Part shown: positions 45,849 through 55,400 of the stretch, piece after piece
How the letters are laid out: each line of letters opens with the position of its first letter
How positions within the stretch are numbered: position 1 is the first letter of the stretch
Assembly (NCBI GenBank): GCA_947503155.1
Contig: CANNCL010000004.1
Location: 277,399-341,398, forward strand
Direction of reading: 5' to 3'
DNA from: an uncultured Erythrobacter sp.
GTDB lineage: Bacteria; Pseudomonadota; Alphaproteobacteria; Sphingomonadales; Sphingomonadaceae
Length of the DNA: 64,000 bases
Position numbers and translations under genes: made by a program
The notes under the pieces: generated by a model
Told to the model about the DNA's origin: nothing
Database searches by the model: none
Seen by the model: only the letters and a program-made list of their open reading frames with translations

Positions 45849-46600
45849 TGGGCCGCCTCCAATGCGGTTTGAGCGAGTGCGACATTGTCGCGGGCGGTCA
45901 CTTCGCCAATCACGATTAAGGCCGGGCTTTGCACCGCTTCGCTCTCCACCAGATCGGGAAGGCCCGCGAGCGGGCCGCGCAAAACGCGCATTTCGGGGCG
46001 CGCGGCGTTTTCGATTACCGCGATGGGCATGTCCGGGGCGAGGCCGTCGGCCATCAGTTTTTCGGCAATATCGGGCGCGGTTTTGACGCCCATATAGATG
46101 ACAAGCGTGCGCCCTTTCCCGGCGAGACCCGACCAATCTTGGTCCGACAGCCCTTTGCATTGGCCCGCGACAAAGCTGACGATGCTGGCCGCATCGCGGT
46201 GTGTCAGGGCAATCTGAGCCGCCGCAGCGGCGCCATTTGCGGCGCTGATCCCCGGCACGATTTCGACCGCAACGCCGGCCGCGCGGGCGTCTTCGGCCTC
46301 TTCGCCGCCGCGCCCAAAGATGAGCGGATCGCCGCCTTTCAGACGCACGACGTCATGTCCTGACAGCGCCTCATTGATAAGCAATTGGTTGATGTCATCT
46401 TGTGGCAGAGTGTGCCGGGCGCGTTGTTTCGCGACGCTGATGAGCCGCGCATTGGGGGACGCCATGCTGAGGATTTCGCCGCTGACGAGCCCGTCATGGA
46501 CAATCACCCGCGCCCGCTCGATCAGCCGCGCCGCGCGCAACGTCAAAAGGTCAGGATCGCCGGGCCCTGCGCCCACTAGAAATATGGTGCCTGTTTTCAT
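45845..46600 (-). CDS. cobA: Uroporphyrinogen-III C-methyltransferase (SUMT)
   Basis: It makes precorrin-2, the precursor of siroheme needed by CysI. The 251-residue protein has the SAM-binding VGAGPGDPDLLTLRA, KGGDPLIFGRGGEE and PGISAANGAAA. It is a single-domain SUMT; the CysG oxidase/ferrochelatase part is absent. The start at 46600 gives MKTGTIFLVGAG. First gene of the sulfite reduction unit, 95 bases after the channel gene. Confidence 0.93.
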   Translation of the reverse strand: MKTGTIFLVGAGPGDPDLLTLRAARLIERARVIVHDGLVSGEILSMASPNARLISVAKQRARHTLPQDDINQLLINEALSGHDVVRLKGGDPLIFGRGGEEAEDARAAGVAVEIVPGISAANGAAAAAQIALTHRDAASIVSFVAGQCKGLSDQDWSGLAGKGRTLVIYMGVKTAPDIAEKLMADGLAPDMPIAVIENAARPEMRVLRGPLAGLPDLVESEAVQSPALIVIGEVTARDNVALAQTALEAAQ

Positions 46601-46695
46601 GGGGCCGAAATGGCCCGCCTCGCGCCAAGGCACCAGCGAGAATGGATTGGGGCGTCTTAAGCAAAGCTATTGCGCGCCGCATTTACCGGCCCGGA

Positions 46696-47829
46696 CTATT
46701 CCGCGTCGACCTTGCCTGCAGTCATCAATTCGACAATTTGATCGAGCTGTTTGGATGATCGCAAATGCAAATCGCGTTGCGGGAACGGGATTTCGACGCC
46801 GCTCTCTTTGAACAATTGCCACACCCGCATGTAAACGTTGGAGCGGATATTCGCGAGCCCTTCTTCTGGGTCCAAAATCCAAAAGCGCAGTTCAAAATCG
46901 ACCGAATTGTCGCCAAATCCCATCAGATTAACGCGCGGCTTGGGTTGTTTCAAAACACGCGGCGTATCATCCACCGCCTTATATAACAGCTCCGTCACCA
47001 GTTCGAGATCGCTGTCATAGGAAACCCCGACCGGCGCACGGACGCGAACCTCGCGAGAGCTATAGGACCAGTTGACCACTTGATTGATCATCAGGTTTTC
47101 ATTCGGGATCAAATGTTCGGTTTGATCGCGTGTGATCACGGAAATGGCGCGGATGCCGATCTTGCGGATTTGGCCGATCGCCTCATTGCCTGCTTGATCG
47201 GTGACAGAGATCACATCGCCGGGCTTAATCGACTTATCCAGCAACAGCAGGATGCCGGAGATGAGGTTGCCGAAAGTTTTCTGCAGACCGAAACCAATCG
47301 CCAAACCAAACGCGCCGCCAAAGAATGCCAGCGCGGTCAGGTCGATGCCCAGCATGTCGATCCCGATCAAAAAGGCGAGCGCCCAGATCAGGATCGTGCT
47401 GAGCTTTTCGGCGAGCAGTTTTTGCGTGCTGTCAAATTTCGAAATTTTTTGAATGAGGCCGCGGCTTAGGCGGGTGGCGATCCATGCGGCGGTTATGACC
47501 AGCAGAATAACGCTGATCACCAACAACACATCGAGCAGCGAAATTCGCATGTCGCCAAGTTCAAAGGCAAAGGATTGCAGTTTTTCGAGGAACGCGCCTG
47601 CGGTTTCGTTCTGAGCGCCTACGCCTTCGACCAGCCCATCTGACACTTCGACGACATCGACGGCCTCATTTTCCGCTGGTGCATCGGCTTCGACGTCTGC
47701 GTCGGCGCTTTGTGTGCCGCTTTCTTCGCCGCCTGCCTCTCCGGTTGTTTCACTGCCCTCGCTCTGCGCTTCTGCGGATGGGTCAGTCGTTTCGGTAACA
47801 TCGGCGGGAAGCGAAGTTGCGGCGGTCAT
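46696..47829 (-). CDS. MscS family mechanosensitive channel with acidic N-terminus
   Basis: The 377-residue protein has an acidic, Ala/Glu/Ser-rich N-terminal extension (about 1-85), then membrane helices and the MscS pore region GLAIGFGLQKTFGNLISG, followed by LLLDKSIKPGDVISV and the cytoplasmic beta domain VNWSYSSREVRV. The N-terminal extension has no signal peptide. Two start codons are close (TTG 47832, ATG 47829); ATG is chosen. It begins 3 bases after the metC-like gene stop. Confidence 0.88.
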   Translation of the reverse strand: MTAATSLPADVTETTDPSAEAQSEGSETTGEAGGEESGTQSADADVEADAPAENEAVDVVEVSDGLVEGVGAQNETAGAFLEKLQSFAFELGDMRISLLDVLLVISVILLVITAAWIATRLSRGLIQKISKFDSTQKLLAEKLSTILIWALAFLIGIDMLGIDLTALAFFGGAFGLAIGFGLQKTFGNLISGILLLLDKSIKPGDVISVTDQAGNEAIGQIRKIGIRAISVITRDQTEHLIPNENLMINQVVNWSYSSREVRVRAPVGVSYDSDLELVTELLYKAVDDTPRVLKQPKPRVNLMGFGDNSVDFELRFWILDPEEGLANIRSNVYMRVWQLFKESGVEIPFPQRDLHLRSSKQLDQIVELMTAGKVDAE

Positions 47830-47832
47830 CAA

Positions 47833-49053
47833 TTATCCAATTCCGGTCAATGCCTGTGCGAGATCCGCGATCAGGTCTTCGGTATCTTCGAGGCCGATTG
47901 ATAGTCGAATGGCCGCGCCCTGACCAGCCTCGCTGGTGGTGGGGCTGGGCATCACTGTGCGGTATTCATGGGGGAAGATCGGCAAAGCGAGGCTTTCGAA
48001 ACCGCCCCAGCTATAACCAATCCCGAACAATTCCAATGCGTCCACAAGGCGGGCAACTTTGTCCTCGCGCCCGTCGTTTAATACGAAACTAAACAGGCCG
48101 CATCCGCCGGTGAAATCACGGCTCCAGACCTCGTGACCGGGATCGGACGGCAGCATCGGGCACATAACGCGCCCGATTTGAGGTTGCTGGGCCAGCCAAG
48201 CAGCGATGGCCGCGGCGCTTGTGGTCGATTGTTTCAACCTGATCGGCATCGTCCGCAAGCCGCGCGCTGCCAAAGCGGCATCGTCGGGCGAGACGACCTG
48301 CCCCAATTGCTGAGACGTGCGGCGCAATGCGCGGTACCAGCGCTCTCCTGCACTGGCGGAGCCCATCATCAAATCCGAATGCCCGCCGACATGTTTCGAC
48401 AGGCTCTGCATCACGATATCACAGCCATGCGTAAGGCCGGCAAAACCCAGCGCGCTGGCCCAGGTGTTATCGAGCATACTGACCGCGCCGCCCGCCCGCG
48501 CGGCGGCGGTGAGCGCAGGGATGTCGGACACATCCATTGTCAGACTGCCGGGGCATTCCAGCCACACGGCGCGCGGGCTGTGTTGATCCATCAACGCGTC
48601 AAATGCGGGCAGATCAAGCGGGTCGAAAAAACTATGCGTGATGCCCATGCGCGCGAGCAACCCGGTCGCCATGCTGCGTGTTGGATCATAGGCATTGTCG
48701 CTCATCAGCAAATGATCGCCGGGTTTCAGAACCGCCAGCAAGCACCCTGCTATAGCCGCGACGCCGCTGGGATAGAGCACAGTGCCATGCGCGCCCGGCT
48801 CAATTTCGGTCAGCGCATCGGCCAGCGCCCATTGTGTCGGCGCGCCGCGTCTGCCGTAAAAGAAATCGCCATCTTGGTTGGATTTAAGCGCGGCCTTGCG
48901 CGCTGCCTCGGTCGCGTAAAGATGCGTGGAGGCGCGCCATACGGGCGGATTTACAACCGCACCGGTCCATTCCGCGCGGCGCCCGGCATGGGCCGCGCGT
49001 GTGCTTGAACCAAGTGTGTTTTTGTCGCCCGTTTTGTCGTCACTGCCGCTCAT
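47833..49053 (-). CDS. metC: Cystathionine beta-lyase-like PLP enzyme
   Basis: A 406-residue Cys/Met metabolism PLP enzyme. Schiff-base lysine is in SLSKHVGGHSDLMMG; the PLP phosphate-binding YPSGVAAIAGC and DNTWAS are visible. The MetC-like W and Y residues and the sulfur gene context favour cystathionine beta-lyase, but gamma-lyase or cysteine desulfhydrase activity cannot be excluded. The start at 49053 is an ATGA overlap with the sulfurtransferase stop. Confidence 0.85.
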   Translation of the reverse strand: MSGSDDKTGDKNTLGSSTRAAHAGRRAEWTGAVVNPPVWRASTHLYATEAARKAALKSNQDGDFFYGRRGAPTQWALADALTEIEPGAHGTVLYPSGVAAIAGCLLAVLKPGDHLLMSDNAYDPTRSMATGLLARMGITHSFFDPLDLPAFDALMDQHSPRAVWLECPGSLTMDVSDIPALTAAARAGGAVSMLDNTWASALGFAGLTHGCDIVMQSLSKHVGGHSDLMMGSASAGERWYRALRRTSQQLGQVVSPDDAALAARGLRTMPIRLKQSTTSAAAIAAWLAQQPQIGRVMCPMLPSDPGHEVWSRDFTGGCGLFSFVLNDGREDKVARLVDALELFGIGYSWGGFESLALPIFPHEYRTVMPSPTTSEAGQGAAIRLSIGLEDTEDLIADLAQALTGIG

Positions 49054-49907
49054 GCTGGCCCCTGATGTTTTGGAGTTTCGGGGTCTGCTTCCCATTCCTG
49101 CCAACTGCCATCATACAGGCGCAGATCTGATTTCCCGGTGAGATGGAGCGCAAATAACAGCACACTGGCGGTTACGCCGCTGCCGCAGGTGGCGGTGACC
49201 GGTGCGTCCAAATCGACCCCCGCCGCTTCGAATGTCGCGCGCAGTTCGGCCGGTGTTTTGAACGTGCCATCTTCGCCGAAGACCTTGCCAAATGGCAGGT
49301 TGAGCGCGCCGGGGATGCGGCCGCTCTGGCCGCCATGCACAGGATCAATACCGCTGCCGAAAACGCGGTCCGCCGCGCGCGCATCGAGCACTTGTTCTGC
49401 GCCGCTACCGATATTGGCGAGCATGTCGGCTTTGGTGGCCACGCCTGCGGCAGGGGGGAATTTGGCGGGGCTAATGGGCGCATTTGCACCGGTCCCGCTT
49501 TCCAATGCTCGGCCTTCGCTGCGCCATTTGGCAAGGCCGCCATCGAGCAGAGCGACATTGCGCAGACCATGCGCCCTAAGCATGAACCAACCGCGCGCGG
49601 CGGTCTTTACCGCGCTGTCATCATAGAGGACAATTTGCATGTCGGGCGCGATGCCCAATTCAGCCAGACGCTCCGCCAATTGCTGCGCATTGGGCAAAGC
49701 GGCTGGCACTTGGGAAGCGGCGTCGGTTAGGCTGGCAAGCGCAAGGAACCGCGCGCCCGGAATATGACCCGCTTCGAATTCGGCCAAAGGATCGCGGCCT
49801 GCACCGGGCAAATGGCGCGAGGCATCAAGAATGGCGATGCCATCGGCCCCCGCGCGTGCTGCGAGCCAGTCGGTGGAAACGAGGCTATCCAATTGCTGCA
49901 CTCCCAA
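49050..49907 (-). CDS. sseA: 3-mercaptopyruvate sulfurtransferase (rhodanese family)
   Basis: A two-rhodanese-domain protein of 285 residues. The second domain carries the active cysteine in TATCGSGVTAS, whose CG(S/T)GVT loop is typical of 3-mercaptopyruvate sulfurtransferase rather than thiosulfate sulfurtransferase (CRxGx). The start is TTG at 49907, or GTG at 49901; neither has a strong ribosome-binding site. Coupled to the metC-like gene by ATGA. Confidence 0.87.
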   Translation of the reverse strand: MGVQQLDSLVSTDWLAARAGADGIAILDASRHLPGAGRDPLAEFEAGHIPGARFLALASLTDAASQVPAALPNAQQLAERLAELGIAPDMQIVLYDDSAVKTAARGWFMLRAHGLRNVALLDGGLAKWRSEGRALESGTGANAPISPAKFPPAAGVATKADMLANIGSGAEQVLDARAADRVFGSGIDPVHGGQSGRIPGALNLPFGKVFGEDGTFKTPAELRATFEAAGVDLDAPVTATCGSGVTASVLLFALHLTGKSDLRLYDGSWQEWEADPETPKHQGPA

Positions 49908-49991
49908 ATCAATTCCGGCACCGGCGTAGCGGGGTCATCGGCTCTAGCCAAGGATTTGGCACCAAGGATTTCGCACCGGGAATTTAGGGGG

Positions 49992-51587
49992 CTAAGCCGG
50001 GGCCGCTTGCTTGATCAACTGCGCGCGCAAGGATGGCAGGCCGCCTGGCGGGCCATCAAGCGGCAATGGGTGAACGCGGGTCTGGCTGGACGCGCTGGGC
50101 GCGCCGACAACAAAGCTTCGGTGGATCGGCGCAAAACCGTCACCTTGCACGGTGATATGCAGCATTGGGATGAAAAGCGGCTTTGATCCCTGTTGCAAGG
50201 GTTTGACCGCGCTCAGCGGCAACTGCAATTGGCCTGAGACGCGCTGGCTTTGTTGCGGCCCGATCCGTTCGATTTGCGAGATTGGTTGACCGGGATTGGC
50301 AGGCGCAATGCCCGCGCCGCCGCTTTGCGCGCAAGCAAGCTGTGCTGTGATATTCAGGGCGCGCACCGCGAAATCGGAACGGTTCGCGATGTCGAGACGG
50401 AAATCGAGCGAAAACATCATCAGGCTGCGCGTGCCGCCGACAATTTCTATGCCCAAATCGATGCGCGCTGGGTCGCGATCTGGTGCGGTCGAAGGCGATG
50501 CTGCGGGAATGATGGGTGCCGAAGGGGCGGATGCCGGAGGTGCGGGTTGCGGCGTTGCTGGCGGCGTCACTGGCGCGGGTGCCTGTTCAGGCGTTGGCGC
50601 AGGCGCAGGCGTTGGCGCAGGCACAGGCGTAGGTGCGGCTGCGGTTTTGCGCACTGCTGCGGCATCACGCTCGGCGGCTTTTTCAGAAACGGATGGGACT
50701 GTTTCTGCAATCACCCGGTGCACGCCAAAGGCCAGTGACGGGCCATCGGCCTCCGGTTCAACCCGGTCCTGTTTGCGCCGCCGCCAAAACAACCAAGCCA
50801 GCGCCGCGCTTAACAACGCCATCAAGGCAAGGCCGATATAGACGCTGTTGCGGATCGGCGCTGATGCGTTGGCGCCGCGGTCATTTGTGCCAATTGGCGC
50901 GGCATTGCCGCGGTTCGCCGAAGACTGGGCGGCGGAACCTGTGCCGCCATCGGGGCTGACATCGTACCAGCCATCCGGGCCAATCGGGCCGTCATTGCTG
51001 TCTGGGATCAGATCGGTGTCAAAGCCGGGGCCAGTAACAGGGCCAGATGCGGCCCCGCTGGGGAGCGGGCGTTGCGGCTCTGGCGCGGTCTGGGTTTGCC
51101 GCCGCGCTGGAACAGAAGATGATTGAGATGGCGCAGAAGAACGCGGCGTTGGTGCAACGTCACGCGTTTGCGGTGCGGCGCTACGCGATGCGGGCGCAGA
51201 TGTTGGAACGGGAGTTGGCGTTGGAGTTGGTGTGGGCGCGGGCGTCGTTGCGGGCGCGCGGGTTGGCGCAGGAGTGGGCGCAGCGACAGGGGCCTGCGTT
51301 GCCGTTGGCGTAGGGGTGGGCCGTGTTTGCGGGATTGTTCGCGGGTTGATGCGCACGCCGGATCGTTCATCGGCCGGACCTTGCGGGGCCGGTGTCGGAG
51401 TGGGCGAGGGTTCAGGAAGAGAAAACCCGCCCGGCGATCCTTGCGCCGCTGCCGGCGCCGCGCCGTACGCGCCGATAACCAATGCAACCGCGATGACGCT
51501 GGATACGGCTAGAGAGCGCTCTATCAGAGCGCGCGCAGCCAGCGGTTTGGCGGAGGGGCGGGAAAAGGAAAAGTGCGCGCGCATCAT
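49992..51587 (-). CDS. Proline-rich bitopic membrane protein of unknown function
   Basis: About 531 residues. The N-terminus holds a hydrophobic segment (about 25-47, SLAVSSVIAVALVIGAYG) that ends in APAAAQG and may be a signal peptide. Then come Pro/Thr/Ala-rich repeats, a membrane helix near the middle (SVYIGLALMALLSAALAWLFW) followed by basic RRRKQ, another Pro/Ala stretch, and a beta-rich C-terminal domain (about 415-531: LGIEIVGGTRSLMMFSLDFRLDIANRS). Start uncertain: ATG at 51587 or 51584. No family recognised. Confidence 0.6.
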   Translation of the reverse strand: MMRAHFSFSRPSAKPLAARALIERSLAVSSVIAVALVIGAYGAAPAAAQGSPGGFSLPEPSPTPTPAPQGPADERSGVRINPRTIPQTRPTPTPTATQAPVAAPTPAPTRAPATTPAPTPTPTPTPVPTSAPASRSAAPQTRDVAPTPRSSAPSQSSSVPARRQTQTAPEPQRPLPSGAASGPVTGPGFDTDLIPDSNDGPIGPDGWYDVSPDGGTGSAAQSSANRGNAAPIGTNDRGANASAPIRNSVYIGLALMALLSAALAWLFWRRRKQDRVEPEADGPSLAFGVHRVIAETVPSVSEKAAERDAAAVRKTAAAPTPVPAPTPAPAPTPEQAPAPVTPPATPQPAPPASAPSAPIIPAASPSTAPDRDPARIDLGIEIVGGTRSLMMFSLDFRLDIANRSDFAVRALNITAQLACAQSGGAGIAPANPGQPISQIERIGPQQSQRVSGQLQLPLSAVKPLQQGSKPLFIPMLHITVQGDGFAPIHRSFVVGAPSASSQTRVHPLPLDGPPGGLPSLRAQLIKQAAPA

Positions 51588-51710
51588 GCGTAAAATTCGG
51601 TTGAACGTTAGGGGTGCCGCAGGGGCGGGATACGCTGTGACATAAGTCGCAATTCGCCTGCGTCCAGTTACTCGCTTGCAAGGGGCCATCTTTCACGGCA
51701 ACAGCGCGGC

Positions 51711-52193
51711 ATGGAAAGCACACCTGCAAACGCCCCTCAAACGCCTGGCACGCCCGAATTTCTGGGTAAAGACACGCCTTTGCCCAAATCGCCAGAAGAG
51801 GCGCGGCTGGATTATGTGCCCAATCCTAGGCCTGGATCGCTCTATTTGGTGCGCTTTGCTGCGCCGGAATTTACATCGCTATGTCCGGTGACTGACCAAC
51901 CTGACTTCGCGCATTTGGTCATTGATTATGCGCCGGGTGACACAATCGTCGAATCGAAAAGTCTAAAACTGTTCCTAGGTAGTTTCCGCAATCACAACGG
52001 CTTTCATGAGGATGTGACTGTGGGAATCGGGCAACGTTTGGCCGAAGAAATGCGCCCGGCATGGTTAAGGATTGGCGGATATTGGTATCCGCGCGGCGGC
52101 ATTCCGATCGATGTGTTCTGGCAAACGGGTGCGCCGCCGGCGGATCTGTGGCTGCCTGATCAAGGCGTTGCGCCCTATAGAGGCCGCGGCTGA
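51711..52193 (+). CDS. queF: NADPH-dependent 7-cyano-7-deazaguanine reductase
   Basis: It reduces preQ0 to preQ1 in queuosine synthesis. The 160-residue protein is a type I (short) QueF. Conserved residues are Cys58 (TSLCPVT, thioimide nucleophile), Asp65 (QPDFAH), Glu81 ([10 protein letters not shown]) and the FHED segment (98-101). The ATG is at 51711. Divergent from the proline-rich protein gene; no other que genes are nearby. Confidence 0.93.
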   Translation: MESTPANAPQTPGTPEFLGKDTPLPKSPEEARLDYVPNPRPGSLYLVRFAAPEFTSLCPVTDQPDFAHLVIDYAPGDTIVESKSLKLFLGSFRNHNGFHEDVTVGIGQRLAEEMRPAWLRIGGYWYPRGGIPIDVFWQTGAPPADLWLPDQGVAPYRGRG

Positions 52194-52421
52194 GTAAGCG
52201 CAGCCGTTTTGCGGCTTCACTGAAGCCCTAATTTCATCGAAAAACCTGTGGTTAATCTGCTGCTTCCGCCGCGCAGATACGGGCAAATAATGTCTTAATT
52301 TTCCGGAAACTTTCGCCGCATAGGCACCTTGGAACGAAGGGTCGCACCGTCATTCGCACCATCTGCGCGGACGTAACCCTCAATGCGCTAATCCTCCTCA
52401 GCCATCCAAGAGGCTTACAAG

Positions 52422-55400
52422 ATGACAATTTCCACTTCGACCAAAATTCGCGCAATCGGCGGCGCATCTGTGCTCGCCCTTTCGGTGAGCCTGACCGGCA
52501 CAGCATTGGCGCAAATGGCGCCTGCACCGCTCATCGCTGCTCCTACCCCAACGGCGCCAGCGGCCCCGGCCAATGCAGAAGAATGCACGGTGATCGCAGG
52601 CACAATTACATGCGCGCCGGGAACCGATGCGGATGGTTTTGTGGACCTGACCGATGATCCGCTGGGCATTGATGTGCAAACCGGTTCGGTGGTTCAGGGG
52701 CCAATTATTGTAACGGGCGCCGTCCTGGGAACGGTCGACGGGTCGATCCAGACCAGCAATGATTTCGATGGCGGATTGCTTATCGGGGTCGGATCAGATG
52801 TGACAATTGGCGGCTTTGTTCAGACCACTGGCCAGTTTTCCGTTGGCGTCGAAATGGGCGAAAATGGCCAGCTGACCAATGACGGCACGATCTACACAAG
52901 CGGCGACAATTTCTCCGACGCGATCTCGCTCGCCGCGGGCAGCACATTCACCAATACCGGCCTTGTGCAAACAGATGGGGCGGAATCCTTCGGTATCTTT
53001 GGTGCGGGCGATAACATCACGGTCGTCAACGCTGTGACCGGCATTATCGTCACCAGCGGAGAGGCCAGCTTTGGCGTCGCGGTTCTGAATGATGCGAGCA
53101 TCACCAATGCCGGTCTGATCCAGACCTTTGGCGATTTCGCAATCGGCGTGGACACGCAGGAAAACGGCACAGTCATCAATTCGGGCAATATCGTCACCGC
53201 AGGCACAAATGCGTTCGGCGTTGGGATGCGCAATGATGCGAGTTTCACCAACAGCGCGGGCGGATTGGTTTCGACATCAGGCGATGAGGCACGCGGTGTT
53301 TCACTGCTGCTGCGCGGGACATTGGTGAATGACGGCACGATTGCGACCACGGGCGAGGATGCGGGCGCAGTCTATGCTCTGACGGATGCCAATATCACCA
53401 ATAATGGCAGCATCACGACGACAGGCGACAATCTGTCGGATGCGGTTACGGTTCGCAATAATGGTGTGATCACCAATAACGGCCTGATCCAGACGGACGG
53501 CGCGGAATCCTCCGGCGTGTTTGGCTTTGGCAGCAATGTCTCGGTCACAAATTCTGCCACCGGCGAAATCACCGCCAATGGCATTGCCAGCTTTGGCATC
53601 TTGGCGCTCGGCGGCGCCACTGTTCAGAATGACGGACTAGTTCAGACCGCTGGCGATTTTGGGATCGGTGTGGACGTTCAAAATGATGGCACCATCGTCA
53701 ATAATGGCGATATTCTGACCACCGGAGAGCTCGCTTACGGCGTCGGTGCGCGCGACAATAGCAGCTTCACCAATGGCGCAGGCGGCACCGTTTCCACCAC
53801 CGGCCTAGAGGCGCACGGCGTCACCATGTTGATCGGTTCGACGATCATCAATGATGGCACGATCGCAACGACGGGTGATGAAGCAAACGGCATTCGTTCG
53901 CTCGCTGATACAAACCTCACCAATAATGGTTCGATCACTACGACAGGCGCAGATGCCGCCGATGCAGTTGAAATCCGCGACAATTCGGTGCTCACCAATG
54001 CGGGCCTCATCCAAACGGATGGCGAAAGCTCGATTGGGGTGTTTGGCCGGGGCGACGGGATCACCGTTACCAATACGGCCGATGGTGAGATTATCACCAA
54101 TGGCGATGGCGGCTTTGGCGTTTCGCTTGAAAACGGCGCGATCGTTCAAAACGATGGCCTTGTGCAGACCTCGGCTCTGGCCGGGATCGGGATCGACACG
54201 CTTGATGGCGGCACGGTCGTAAACACCGGGTCGATCATCACAGCAGGCGATCTGGCGATTGGCGTGAATATGCTGGACAATAGCGCCTTCACCAACGCGG
54301 CTGGCGGCTCTGTTTCGGCAGATGGCGACGGATTGGCGGCGGTGATCGTTGGCGAGGGCAGCACCGTCGATAGTGACGGGTCGATTGCCACCACTGGCGA
54401 CGATGCGATTGGCATTATCGCCGGGGATGGTTCGGCCGTGTCGCTGACTGCGAATAGCAGCCTCACCACCGAAGGCGAATTTTCCGGCGGTGTTGTGATG
54501 CTTGGCGCGGGCGATTTCTCCAACGCGGGATCGATTGCAACGCTTGGCGACGGCGCTCAGGCGGTGACAATCACCGGCGCATCAACCGTCAACAATTCGG
54601 GCAGCGTCGATGCGGCTTTGGCGCGCGGATTTGATCTGGCCGGGCTGAGCACTGTCAGCAATAGCGGCACGATCAATTCGGGCGGCGATGACGCGGTGCG
54701 GTTTGGCACGGATGGTTCGTCGCTGACCAATGATGGCACAATCGGCACCACTGGCGCGGCGGCATTTGGCGTGAATGCAGATGGCATCAGCGATGTCACC
54801 GTGGTCAATAATGGCGCGATTTCCGCCACCTTTATCGGTGCCGCGGCCGATAGCGGCACGATCACCAATGCGGCTGGTGGTTCGATCACGGGCGGTGCAT
54901 CCGGCATTACCAGCACGGGAACGGGCGCGCTTAGCGTGTTCAATTCCGGCTCCATCACCGGCACGTCCGGCGATGCGGTTCTGCTGGGCGGCGGGAACGG
55001 TACATTCACTCAGAATATGGGCGGCTCTGTCACCGGCAATGTCAATCTCGAAGGGGGTGATGATACATTCATCCTCGCTTGGACCGCGTCCTCTATTGCG
55101 GGCACTGTCGATGGCGGTGCGGGCAACGATACGGCGATACTTGGCGGAACGCTGGATGCGGATAATCTGGTGGGGTTCGAAAGCACCACCCTTGGCACGC
55201 AAAGCGACCTGCGCATTTCGGGCGACCGGACATTGCAAGGCGATGTGACGATTGATGGCAATATCATCCTCGGTCTCGGCGTGGATACGCTGACTTCGAC
55301 AGGCGCGATGGTGCTGGAAAACACCGGCACTATCACCATTGAAACGCCGCTGGATGTCGCATTGGTGGGTCAGACGGTTCTGGTGCTGCAAGACGGCACG

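Noticed and set aside
49908..49991. S-adenosylmethionine riboswitch before the sulfurtransferase/metC unit
   Set aside because: The 84-base gap is too short and lacks SAM-II or SAM/SAH core sequences.
51588..51710. preQ1 riboswitch upstream of queF
   Set aside because: No preQ1-I or preQ1-II consensus stem or A-rich tail in the 123-base gap.
52213..52227. Terminator after queF
   Set aside because: GGCTT/AAGCC is only a 5-bp stem and is followed by CTAATTT, too weak to call.
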